The notes under the pieces are model-generated. The model made no database searches and was not told the origin of the DNA. It worked only from the letters and a program-made list of their open reading frames with translations. Made by a program: the position numbers and the translations under genes. Source: Bacteroidales bacterium (lineage in GTDB: Bacteria > Bacteroidota > Bacteroidia > Bacteroidales > FEN-979). Taken from it: a DNA stretch of 48,523 nucleotides. The stretch lies in the NCBI GenBank assembly GCA_023229525.1, contig JALNZC010000030.1:1-48523 (forward strand), given 5' to 3'. Below are positions 8,263 through 15,268 of the stretch, one piece after another (the stretch's first letter is position 1; each line of letters begins with the position of its first letter).

Positions 8263-9039
8263 TCAGAATTTTTCGTAGATCCCCAACCCGAACAGGGCAA
8301 AGTCGTATTTCACCGGATCTTTGAGGTCAAATTTCCGCAAGTTTGCCGTGAGTTCTTCTGCGGCTTTCCAATCATTTATTTTCCTGGATAATAAGCCGAG
8401 TTTTCTGGCAACCCGGGCCGAATGAACGTCAAGCGGACAAATGAGTTTTGCCGGGTCAAGGTTTTTCCAGATACCGAAATCCACACCATTGTTGTCATTC
8501 CGTACCATCCACCGCAGAAACATATTGAGACGTTTAGCAGACGAGCCCCGGGCTGGATTGGCAATGTGTTTTTCCGACCGCTTTAAATGCAGGGTGTTTA
8601 GGAAAATATCACGAAACCGGCAGATGGCAGCTTCAGCCCCATACATACCTTGATCAGTGAATAAAGATTCAAGACTATTCATGGAAGAATATATTTCCCT
8701 TAATGATTGCAGGAAAAAAAGACAATCCTCGCCATTGAAAGTGCGATGAACAAAATTCAGAAAAGGTTGAAATTCCTGATCCCTGGCATGAGTAAGAAAA
8801 TCGTAAGGCGCCCAATCCATCATTCGCATCAGGCGACGCGCATTGGATACAATAGTTTTACGGTTGCCCCATGAGATGGTTGCAGCCAGAAATCCTGCAA
8901 TTTCAATATCCTGTTTCAGACTGAAAAAATGAGGGATGGAAACCGGGTCGGAAACAATAAAGGCTGGATTATTGTATAACCGGAATTTTTCTTCCAGCAA
9001 CGCATGAATGAATTCAAAATCCATATGACGGACAATCAT
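8263..9039 (-). CDS. DUF2400 / TIGR02757 family protein
   Basis: The 258 residues match the conserved Bacteroidota family TIGR02757 (DUF2400) over the full length. Recognisable segments are FLAATISWGNRKTI near 51-64, SSAKRLNMFLRWMVR near 165-180 and the CPLDVHSARVARKLGLL / DPVKYDFALFGLG segments in the last quarter. The family has no proven function. The pattern of a conserved Asp after a proline-rich helix and a C-terminal PVKYDFALFGLG recalls helix-hairpin-helix DNA glycosylases, but that is a remote guess. A second ATG at 9024 (MDFEF) is equally possible as the start. It is the last gene of the minus-strand run that begins with hpdB, 64 bases after korC. Confidence 0.85.
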   Translation of the reverse strand: MIVRHMDFEFIHALLEEKFRLYNNPAFIVSDPVSIPHFFSLKQDIEIAGFLAATISWGNRKTIVSNARRLMRMMDWAPYDFLTHARDQEFQPFLNFVHRTFNGEDCLFFLQSLREIYSSMNSLESLFTDQGMYGAEAAICRFRDIFLNTLHLKRSEKHIANPARGSSAKRLNMFLRWMVRNDNNGVDFGIWKNLDPAKLICPLDVHSARVARKLGLLSRKINDWKAAEELTANLRKFDLKDPVKYDFALFGLGIYEKF

Positions 9040-9103
9040 GAGGGAACAAACCGAAATTCAGTTTCCGGGAAAAATTTTACTGTTTGCCGGCCTGTCCGGG
9101 TAA

Positions 9104-9655
9104 TCAGAGTACCTGGACCGGTTTCAATAGGTTTTTCCCGATTTCAACTGCTTTTTCGTTTTCCGGAATCAATGCATGATGACGGGCGGGCAGCGATTTG
9201 AGGAGGCCCTTATGAAGAAATTCAGATGCTACAAGAGGTTTAAGTTTCAGGAAACCACCCAGCACGATCATGTTGAATACTTTGGAAAGTCCAAGTTTAC
9301 TGGCTTCATCGGCAGCTTCGATCGAATAGATATTGATGTCTTTCCTGACAGGATGCCGGGTGATACCATTCGGGTCATAGATCAACAGACCGCCGGGTTT
9401 CACGGTCTTTTCGAATTTATCCATCGATTGCTGATTCAGGATAATGGCCGAATCGAATGTATTCAGTGAAGGTGAACTGATACGTTCATCACTGATGATG
9501 ACAGTTACATTTGCTGTACCTCCCCGCATTTCAGGACCGTATGAAGGCATCCAACTGACCTCTTTATTTTGCATTACGCCTGAGTAGGCGAGAATTTTTC
9601 CCATGGATAGAACACCCTGTCCACCAAATCCGGCAATGATTATCTCTTCTGTCAT
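9104..9655 (-). CDS. korC: 2-oxoacid:ferredoxin oxidoreductase, gamma subunit
   Basis: A 183-residue gamma-type subunit: it opens with the diagnostic EEIIIAGFGGQGVLSMG (residues 3-19) and continues with SWMPSYGPEMRGGTANV (about 34-50), both typical of POR/KOR/IOR gamma domains, which help bind CoA and hold the complex together. The ATG at 9655 is preferred over one nine codons upstream because the family begins a few residues before the Gly-rich strand. It is the last of four genes (korD, korA, korB, korC) that together make a complete enzyme oxidatively decarboxylating a 2-oxoacid to an acyl-CoA with ferredoxin as acceptor. It is separated from korB by 138 bases with a heptamer array and a dispersed 26-base motif. 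Confidence 0.9.
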   Translation of the reverse strand: MTEEIIIAGFGGQGVLSMGKILAYSGVMQNKEVSWMPSYGPEMRGGTANVTVIISDERISSPSLNTFDSAIILNQQSMDKFEKTVKPGGLLIYDPNGITRHPVRKDINIYSIEAADEASKLGLSKVFNMIVLGGFLKLKPLVASEFLHKGLLKSLPARHHALIPENEKAVEIGKNLLKPVQVL

Positions 9656-9667
9656 TTTGTTTGAATA

Positions 9668-9693
9668 TCGAATATTGAACAACGAATTTTGAA
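9668..9693 (+). repeat. Dispersed 26-base motif, copy 1
   Basis: This AT-rich 26-mer begins TCGAATATTGAACA and ends GAATTTTGAA. It is found again, reverse-complemented and with two mismatches, at 15236-15261. It lies 12 bases upstream of the korC start and next to a heptamer array. Confidence 0.7.
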
Positions 9694-9716
9694 GTAAGAA
9701 ATTTCAGGTTTCACTT

Positions 9717-9786
9717 CTCCCATCTCCCATCTCCTATCCAGCATCCTGCATCCTGTATCTTGTATCTTGTATCTTGTATCCAGCAT
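9717..9786 (-). repeat. Heptamer tandem array behind korB
   Basis: Ten seven-base units in unbroken register: CTCCCAT twice, CTCCTAT, CCAGCAT, CCTGCAT, CCTGTAT, CTTGTAT three times, CCAGCAT. It ends seven bases from the korB stop codon. Most units belong to the ATCCWGY family shared with the arrays at 4.8, 14.8, 25.2 and 37.5 kb. In the korB reading direction it is purine-rich, with about seven C in 70 bases. Confidence 0.9.
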
Positions 9787-9793
9787 CTGAAAT

Positions 9794-10600
9794 TTAAGAT
9801 ACAGTTTCTTTCTTCTCCACCAGCTTCCCATCCACTTTAATATCACCTAGCGGATAGAAAGGAAACATATTTTCTTCCATCCATTTATTGGCCTGAACAG
9901 GTGTCATTTTCCAGCCTGAGTTGCAGTTGGAGACGACTTCGATAAATCCGACTCCTTTCTTTTCTTTCTGGATCTCAAATGCTTTACGGATGGCTTTTTT
10001 CGTTCTTCGTGCATTGACCGGGGTGTGGACACTCTGACGGGTAACATATTCAACACCGGGGAGATGGGCAATAAGTTCGGTTATTTTCAGGGGATGACCC
10101 ATTGTTTGAACATCCCGTCCGTATGGAGAGGTTGAGGTGCGCATTCCGGGAAGGGTTGTCGGAGCCATTTGTCCGCCAGTCATCCCATAGATCCCGTTAT
10201 TGATAAAGATAATGGTGATATTTTCACCGCGGTTGCATGCATGAATTGTTTCGGCGGTACCGATGGCAGCGAGGTCGCCGTCACCCTGGTAGGTAAAGAC
10301 AAAACGATAAGGCCACAAGCGTTTTATGGCGGTGGCCAGAGCGGGCGCCCTGCCATGGGCCGCACCCAGCATATCGATATTAAGGAAGTCATAGGCCAGG
10401 ACAGAGCAACCGACAGGGGAAACACCGATGGTATTGCCCTGGATGTCCATCTCTTCGAGCACTTCCATCAGCATTCGGTGAACAGTGCCATGACCACATC
10501 CGGGACAATAGCTGAGCGGTCGGTCGACCATTAGGTCGGTTTTTTTATAGACAATATTTTCAGGTTTTCGTATTTCTGGTTTTGCAAACAGTTCTTCCAT
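9794..10600 (-). CDS. korB: 2-oxoacid:ferredoxin oxidoreductase, beta (TPP-binding) subunit
   Basis: The 268-residue beta subunit carries the thiamine-pyrophosphate site: CPGCGHG at 32-38, GDGDLA at 106-111 and NNGIYGMTGGQ at 134-144, which together bind Mg and the diphosphate. The first Cys pair in this family is part of the cofactor region; the additional cluster-binding Cys of archaeal forms were not checked. It begins one base after the korA stop, so the two are translated together. With korA, korC and the korD ferredoxin it forms a KOR/VOR-type complex. In Bacteroidota this four-gene set is usually named after 2-oxoisovalerate or 2-oxoglutarate, and the true substrate cannot be read from the sequence. 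The gene is followed by a heptamer array. Confidence 0.93.
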   Translation of the reverse strand: MEELFAKPEIRKPENIVYKKTDLMVDRPLSYCPGCGHGTVHRMLMEVLEEMDIQGNTIGVSPVGCSVLAYDFLNIDMLGAAHGRAPALATAIKRLWPYRFVFTYQGDGDLAAIGTAETIHACNRGENITIIFINNGIYGMTGGQMAPTTLPGMRTSTSPYGRDVQTMGHPLKITELIAHLPGVEYVTRQSVHTPVNARRTKKAIRKAFEIQKEKKGVGFIEVVSNCNSGWKMTPVQANKWMEENMFPFYPLGDIKVDGKLVEKKETVS

Positions 10601-10601
10601 A

Positions 10602-11684
10602 TCATCCTCCGATTATTTTTTGTTCCAGGGCCCTGACGACTTCCTCCGGTGAAGGAATGATACCGCCGAAGCGTCCGTAATGTTCGATCTTAACATTACA
10701 GCCAACCGACAGTTTCACGTCTTCGATCATCTGGCCTGCGTTCATTTCTACTACAAGAATTCCTTTGACCCTGTTTCCGACAGAAGCAATTTGTGGAGCG
10801 GGGAAGGGAAAGAGGGTGATGGGACGGAACAGTCCGACCCGGATCCCTTTGGCACGAGCCAGGTCGGTGGCTTTCTGGCAAATACGGGCTGATAGTCCGA
10901 AAGCTACATACAGGTATTCAGCGTCTTCACACTGAATTTCTTCGAAAAGTATTTCGTTTTCCTGGATTTTTTTGTATTTGGCTTGAAGTTTCAGGTTAAC
11001 GCGTTCCTGACCGGCGGGGTCAAGGTCAAGTGATGTTATGATGATATGTTCGCGGTCTTTTGGTTTCCCGGTTGCAGCCCAGGGGCACTGACTGATTACT
11101 TCTGCATCAGTACGGCGGGCGATCTGGTCAAACAATTCTACCTTTTCCATCATCTGGCCGACGGCGCCGTCGGAAAGGATCATCACGGGATTGCGGTATT
11201 TGAACGCAAGGTCAAATCCGAGTTTCACATGGTCGCACATTTCCTGGACCGAAGCCGGTGCCAGGACAATCAATTTGTAGTCACCGTGACCACCGCCTTT
11301 TACAGCCTGGAAATAATCGGCTTGCGAGGGTTGGATAGTCCCCAGACCGGGACCTCCGCGAACCACGTTCACAATAACGGCTGGAAGTTCGGAACCGGCC
11401 ATATAACTGATCCCTTCCTGCATAAGACTGATCCCGGGACTGGAAGAGGAGGTCATCACCTTTTTTCCGGTTCCGGCAGCACCGTATAGCATGTTGATGG
11501 AAGCCACTTCGCTTTCAGCCTGTAGTACCACCATACCCGTCCGTTCAAACGGTTTTTCAGCCATGAGGTATTCCATGACTTCGGATTGGGGCGTGATGGG
11601 GTATCCGAAATAACCATCGCAGCCTGCACGGATTGCGGCTTCGGCGACAGCTTCGTTGCCCTTCATTAATCTAAGTTCACCCAT
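10602..11684 (-). CDS. korA: 2-oxoacid:ferredoxin oxidoreductase, alpha subunit (VorB/KorA-like)
   Basis: The 360-residue alpha subunit has the pyrimidine-binding domain with the motif GYPITPQSE (27-35), a middle region rich in Gly and Ser (TSSSSPGISLMQEG), and a C-terminal domain with EMNAGQMIEDVKL. It is very like the Bacteroidota protein annotated as 3-methyl-2-oxobutanoate dehydrogenase subunit VorB. The alpha and beta chains together bind TPP and the 2-oxoacid. The start at 11684 gives the usual short lead before LMKGNEA. It follows korD by 15 bases and precedes korB by one base, so korD-korA-korB are clearly one operon. Because the reaction makes reduced ferredoxin and an acyl-CoA, it fits fermentative amino-acid use under anaerobic conditions. 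Confidence 0.93.
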   Translation of the reverse strand: MGELRLMKGNEAVAEAAIRAGCDGYFGYPITPQSEVMEYLMAEKPFERTGMVVLQAESEVASINMLYGAAGTGKKVMTSSSSPGISLMQEGISYMAGSELPAVIVNVVRGGPGLGTIQPSQADYFQAVKGGGHGDYKLIVLAPASVQEMCDHVKLGFDLAFKYRNPVMILSDGAVGQMMEKVELFDQIARRTDAEVISQCPWAATGKPKDREHIIITSLDLDPAGQERVNLKLQAKYKKIQENEILFEEIQCEDAEYLYVAFGLSARICQKATDLARAKGIRVGLFRPITLFPFPAPQIASVGNRVKGILVVEMNAGQMIEDVKLSVGCNVKIEHYGRFGGIIPSPEEVVRALEQKIIGG

Positions 11685-11699
11685 GGATTATATATATTT

Positions 11700-11930
11700 T
11701 TATTCAGTTGTAACTTTTGCACGATAAACGGTAATTACTCCATCGGGACAAACGATGGCACAGTTGGTACATCCGGTACATTCGGCATTTACCTTCATGG
11801 CAAAATGGTAACCTTTGCTGTTTACCTCCTTCGACATCGCGATCACGGTAAACGGACAGGCAGCAACGCATACTTCGCAGCCTTTACACCGCTCCGTGTT
11901 GATCAAAATATCACCAATGATTTTAGCCAT
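11700..11930 (-). CDS. korD: Two-cluster ferredoxin subunit of the 2-oxoacid oxidoreductase
   Basis: A 76-residue protein with two complete 4Fe-4S motifs: CKGCEVCVAACP in the first half and CTGCTNCAIVCP in the second, each ending in the Cys-Pro typical of bacterial ferredoxins. This is the delta subunit, passing electrons from the TPP site to soluble ferredoxin. It is the first gene of the kor operon. The 114 bases in front of it, after the aminotransferase, contain a 7/8 match to the -7 box (TATCTTTA), so the operon may have its own promoter as well as read-through from upstream. Confidence 0.92.
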   Translation of the reverse strand: MAKIIGDILINTERCKGCEVCVAACPFTVIAMSKEVNSKGYHFAMKVNAECTGCTNCAIVCPDGVITVYRAKVTTE

Positions 11931-12044
11931 AGCTATGAATATTTCAGATACTTATAAAGATAGCACGAAATTACAGAATTTTCTTTGAACCGGTGATCAT
12001 CCGCCGTTAAGAAATTAACAATGAAGGGTTAATTTAGAACGGAT

Positions 12045-13373
12045 TTAATTAGATTGGGATGCCGGATGTTGCTCATGGAAGATTCGAAGTCTTTCTTCGA
12101 GGGTGGGAAATTGTTCGCGTTTCACCAAAGACACACAAGCGCGGATACCTTCATTCCGTTCACTGCCGGTGATACTGAGGGCTATGGCGCTAATACCATA
12201 ATAGAGCAGCTCAACGAGTAGTTCTTCACCGGTAAAGTCGGAATAGGAGAACGTAAAATAAAATCCGTCAGCAATGGGATCATCTTCATCTTTGTCGTAT
12301 ACAATATTGAAACCATTGTCGATAAACATCTTTTTCATGATTCTGGCCTTTTCACCATATTCCTTCACTACCGAAACAAAGTCGAAAGTGCCATCGTTCA
12401 CGGCTTTCAGCATGGCAGTAAGGGCATATTGCGTGGAGTGGGCGGTTCCGGCGCTCAAGGCATAAACTGTGCCGTAGATCAGGGCACGGCCGACGATATC
12501 GGTCGAATAACACCATAGCAAGTTGGCTGATTGTGTGTTAAACAATTTATTCGATACAATCATCAAACCGATCCGCTGACCCGCATAACTGAATATCTTT
12601 GAACTGGATATCAGCAAAACATAATTGTCAGTGTATTTAGCAACGGTTGGTTGATATGGAGGTTGTCCGGGTTTGGAATAATCTTTCCTGAAATCCATGG
12701 CAAAATAAGCCAGATCCTCAATAATGATCACATTGTACTTATTGGCCAATTCACCAATGATGCTCAATTCTTTCTGGGTAAAACATATCCATGAAGGATT
12801 GTTGGGATTCGAATAGAGTACCGAATGAATGTTCCCTTTTGACAGATAGGATTCCAGTTTGTCGCGCAGCTTCTCACCGCGATAATTGTATACGTCAAAT
12901 GATTCAAAATTCAACCCGAGTACCCTGTGTTGTTGATGGTGAACAGGGAATCCGGGATCGATAAACAATGTTGTATCTTTTTCTTTATTGATCTTTGAAA
13001 AGGTCAGAAAGGCAGCAAAACCGCCCTGCATGCTGCCTACCGTGGGAACACAATTAGCAGCATCGACCTCGATATCAAGAAACAGTTTGACAAACCGTGA
13101 AGCTTCCTTTTTCAACACCGGTATTCCTTCAATATCAGGATAAATTGCAGCCACTCCCCGTTGCAATGCTTCTATCTCAGCCTGCACGCCAATGGCAGTA
13201 GGTGCCAGACCGGGGACACCCATTTCCATTCGAACAAATTTTTCGCCGGTCTCTTCTTCTATCCCATTGATCAATCGTTTAATCTCACGGATAGAAGCCA
13301 TACCTAATTTGCGGATCTTACTTTGCTGAATATGCCGCTGAACCACTTCAAAATTGATTGGAGTATCTTTCAT
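12045..13373 (-). CDS. PLP-dependent class I/II aminotransferase
   Basis: A 442-residue fold-type I aminotransferase. Visible landmarks are NPNNPS (189-194, substrate and cofactor contact), Asp220 in IIIEDLAYF (pairs with the pyridine nitrogen of PLP), the PLP lysine at Lys259 in SSSKIFSYAGQR, and the Arg of that segment. It is longer than the usual 390-400 residues because of an N-terminal part before GVPGLAP. The amino donor cannot be told from the sequence. Between the hpd genes and the kor operon on the same strand, it could make the 2-oxoacid that the kor enzyme uses; an aromatic substrate is a contextual inference. A good promoter (TTTG-N19-CAAATTTG) lies in front, so it can be expressed independently of hpdA. 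Confidence 0.88.
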   Translation of the reverse strand: MKDTPINFEVVQRHIQQSKIRKLGMASIREIKRLINGIEEETGEKFVRMEMGVPGLAPTAIGVQAEIEALQRGVAAIYPDIEGIPVLKKEASRFVKLFLDIEVDAANCVPTVGSMQGGFAAFLTFSKINKEKDTTLFIDPGFPVHHQQHRVLGLNFESFDVYNYRGEKLRDKLESYLSKGNIHSVLYSNPNNPSWICFTQKELSIIGELANKYNVIIIEDLAYFAMDFRKDYSKPGQPPYQPTVAKYTDNYVLLISSSKIFSYAGQRIGLMIVSNKLFNTQSANLLWCYSTDIVGRALIYGTVYALSAGTAHSTQYALTAMLKAVNDGTFDFVSVVKEYGEKARIMKKMFIDNGFNIVYDKDEDDPIADGFYFTFSYSDFTGEELLVELLYYGISAIALSITGSERNEGIRACVSLVKREQFPTLEERLRIFHEQHPASQSN

Positions 13374-13416
13374 AGTTGTCTCGTATCAGAAGAATGGGTG
13401 AAAAGAATAACAGCCA

Positions 13417-13447
13417 CAAATTTGAAAATAATTTTCTATAATTCAAA
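13417..13447 (-). promoter_or_regulatory. Candidate promoter of the aminotransferase gene
   Basis: On the minus strand TTTG (13447-13444) is followed after exactly 19 bases by CAAATTTG (13424-13417), seven of eight positions of the -7 box. The predicted start near 13410 leaves a leader of about 36 bases. Confidence 0.4.
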
Positions 13448-13551
13448 GACTTTGGAGTGCAATGGTGCACTTTTTTACATAAATAAAGATAAATCTGTGG
13501 ATTATCGTAGGAAACGAACGAAAAATTATTGAAAATGTTGGGTATACAATT

Positions 13552-14496
13552 TTAAAAAGGGGTATCATTTCCTGCGTAACAATGAATCCCTGCGTCTTCG
13601 AAACGGTTTTTAATATTTTGCAGAATTTCATTCCCGGGAGAACAAAAATCATCGGTAAAATAGGATTGTCCTAGCAGTTTGTATTTTTCCCGGCCATAAT
13701 GATGAACCGGAAGGATGTTGATTTCATCCAGCCCGGTTGATTTTATAAATGAGACCATTTTAGAAATATTTCCCGGATCATCATTGAATCCGGGGACAAC
13801 AGGCATGCGGAAAATTATCCGTCCGCCGAATTCTTTTGCGAGGCGGACAGCATTGGAAAGGATTTGATGATTTGACGAACCGGTCAAAAGTTGATGAATT
13901 GCCGGATCCATGTGCTTGAGATCGAAGAAAAGCCAGTCAAGATATGGGAGTGAAGGCTCTATGTTTTTCCACGGTACATTGCCGCACGTCTCGACGGCTG
14001 TGTGAATAACTGCGTCGTAACAACGTTGAAGAATTTTCCTGACAAATACCGGTTGGACGAAAGGTTCTCCGCCTGTCAGGGTTATACCGCCCCGGTTGCC
14101 CCAGTACTGCCGGTCACGGTTGATTTTCGAATACAATTCTTCGATGGTGATCTCGTATCCACACCGGTTCAATGCACCTGAACAACAGACAGTGACACAA
14201 TCGAATGTCCGACACCGGTCACATTCCGAATGATTAAAATTCAAAGTTTGACCAGAAAGGTCAGCTTCGGAATCCAAGGTGTAACTTGTTATAGCACCTT
14301 TTGGGCAAGCTTTTATACAAAGTCCGTCAAGTATACATTTTGATGCGTTATAAAGTAAATTGGATTGGTGGGAAATGCCCTCGGGGTTGGAACACCATGG
14401 GCAATGCAAAGAGCACCCCTTGAGAAAAATCAATGTCCGGCAGCCAGGACCATCGTGTACAGAAAAGCCCTGTATGTCAAAGATTACCTGATCCAT
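13552..14496 (-). CDS. hpdA: Glycyl-radical-enzyme activase (radical SAM) of 4-hydroxyphenylacetate decarboxylase
   Basis: A 314-residue activating enzyme. The radical-SAM cluster motif is CSLHCPWC (Cys28, 32, 35 when counted from ATG 14496), preceded by FSVHDGPGCRT, the signature of glycyl-radical activases. Two ferredoxin-like cluster motifs follow (CILDGLCIKACPKGA and CDRCRTFDCVTVCCSG), and TGGEP marks the SAM-binding strand. It would abstract a hydrogen from the HpdB glycine using S-adenosylmethionine, which makes it strictly anaerobic. The start is uncertain: ATG at 14496 overlaps the hpdC stop as TGATG, a translational-coupling arrangement, and ATG at 14514 would add six residues. The order hpdB-hpdC-hpdA is the one known from Clostridioides difficile. 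Confidence 0.9.
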   Translation of the reverse strand: MDQVIFDIQGFSVHDGPGCRTLIFLKGCSLHCPWCSNPEGISHQSNLLYNASKCILDGLCIKACPKGAITSYTLDSEADLSGQTLNFNHSECDRCRTFDCVTVCCSGALNRCGYEITIEELYSKINRDRQYWGNRGGITLTGGEPFVQPVFVRKILQRCYDAVIHTAVETCGNVPWKNIEPSLPYLDWLFFDLKHMDPAIHQLLTGSSNHQILSNAVRLAKEFGGRIIFRMPVVPGFNDDPGNISKMVSFIKSTGLDEINILPVHHYGREKYKLLGQSYFTDDFCSPGNEILQNIKNRFEDAGIHCYAGNDTPF

Positions 14497-14750
14497 CAAT
14501 TCTGTGTGTACCATTCAAAATCGGCACATTTGGCGGCAATCATATCAGGAAATGCCATTGTATTACCAATGCATTTCCCCAGGTAATCCTGTTCGGCTAA
14601 GTATTTACCACAAAACTTGCACTTGGGTACCTTTTCTGCTTTATCGCAAAACCGATCATCCGGAGTAATTTTTTCCTTGCTGATTTTACAAATCCCCTTG
14701 AAAACATCAACGGGCAGAAAAAAGCGGCAATCTTTACAGGTCAGGTCCAT
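14496..14750 (-). CDS. hpdC: 4-Hydroxyphenylacetate decarboxylase small (gamma) subunit
   Basis: An 84-residue Cys-rich protein that aligns end to end with HpdC/CsdC, the small subunit found only with 4-hydroxyphenylacetate decarboxylases. Eight Cys fall in two groups: Cys5, 8, 21, 35 and Cys44, 47, 60, 75, with landmarks KGIC, VPKCKFC and GKC. In the clostridial protein, as I recall, each group holds a 4Fe-4S cluster and the first ligand is a His; here that place is Cys5, with the same spacing to the next Cys. The subunit is needed for assembly and regulation of the decarboxylase. It overlaps hpdA by one base at TGATG if hpdA starts at 14496. It is separated from hpdB by 518 bases full of tandem repeats, which is unusual for this gene set. 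Confidence 0.9.
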   Translation of the reverse strand: MDLTCKDCRFFLPVDVFKGICKISKEKITPDDRFCDKAEKVPKCKFCGKYLAEQDYLGKCIGNTMAFPDMIAAKCADFEWYTQN

Positions 14751-14786
14751 ATTATAAAGTTAGAAGTCAGAAGTCAAAAAAAAACG

Positions 14787-15051
14787 ATGCAGGATGAAGG
14801 GTCGCTACGCTCCCGATGCAGGATGAAGGATGAAAGGTCGCTGCGCTCCCGATGCAGGATGCAGGATGAAAGGTCGCTGAGCTCCCGATGCAGGATGCAG
14901 GATGAAGGGTCGCTGCGCTCCCGATGCAGGATGCTGGATGAAAGGTCGCTGTGCTCCCGATGCAGGATGCAGGATGAAAGGTCGCTGTGCTCCCGATGCA
15001 GGATGCAGGATGAAAGGTCGCTGCGCTCCCGATGCAGGATGCAGGATGCAA
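14787..15051 (-). repeat. 36-base tandem repeat array between hpdB and hpdC
   Basis: Seven copies plus a partial one. Copy 1 (14787-14815) is 29 bases, lacking one heptamer. Copies 2-7 (from 14816, 14852, 14888, 14924, 14960 and 14996) are exactly 36 bases. A final fragment is 15032-15051. Each unit is two ATGCAGG heptamers, one ATGAAAGG and a GC-rich TCGCTGCGCTCCCG block, with changes mostly in the middle of that block. Because 36 is divisible by three, false frames stay open on both strands. The polarity is opposite to the arrays that follow stop codons, and it ends 37 bases before the hpdC start. Confidence 0.95.
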
Positions 15052-15058
15052 AAAGTTT

Positions 15059-15100
15059 GATAAATGATAAGAGATAGAAGATGGGAGAAAGGAGATGAAG
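15059..15100 (-). repeat. Degenerate heptamer run next to the 36-base array
   Basis: Six seven-base units in register: GATAAAT, GATAAGA, GATAGAA, GATGGGA, GAAAGGA, GATGAAG. The words resemble the complement of the CTCCCAT units at 9717. It looks like an older, decayed heptamer array. Confidence 0.55.
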
Positions 15101-15180
15101 TGGAAGCCAGAATCGATAAGTAGTTCCTGCCACCCGAAAAAATATATATGATCTTAAGTAACCCTGAAATTTCACACTTC

Positions 15181-15220
15181 TATTGTTCAATTGTTCTATT
15201 GTTCAATTGTTCTATTATTC
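15181..15220 (-). repeat. Octamer tandem array downstream of hpdB
   Basis: Five eight-base units in register: TATTGTTC, AATTGTTC, TATTGTTC, AATTGTTC, TATTATTC, so the true repeat is a 16-mer pair. It lies about 50 bases behind the hpdB stop, with a dispersed 26-base motif in between. Confidence 0.85.
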
Positions 15221-15235
15221 TTTTTCCGACCAACA

Positions 15236-15261
15236 TTCAAAATTCCCTGTTCAATATTCGA
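15236..15261 (-). repeat. Dispersed 26-base motif, copy 2 (inverted)
   Basis: The reverse complement matches the motif at 9668-9693 at 24 of 26 positions; the two differences are adjacent, in the middle. It ends seven bases from the hpdB stop codon. Confidence 0.7.
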
Positions 15262-15268
15262 AATTCTT

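Noticed and set aside
9652..9846. 64-residue minus-strand frame between korC and korB
   Set aside because: It runs through the heptamer array and the 26-base motif and overlaps both kor genes out of frame.
14787..15051. CRISPR array
   Set aside because: Units follow each other without variable spacers, and no cas gene is in the window.
14774..15190. Open frames of 94, 96 and 138 residues over the 36-base array
   Set aside because: They exist only because the unit length is a multiple of three; the peptides are pure period-12 repeats and appear on both strands.
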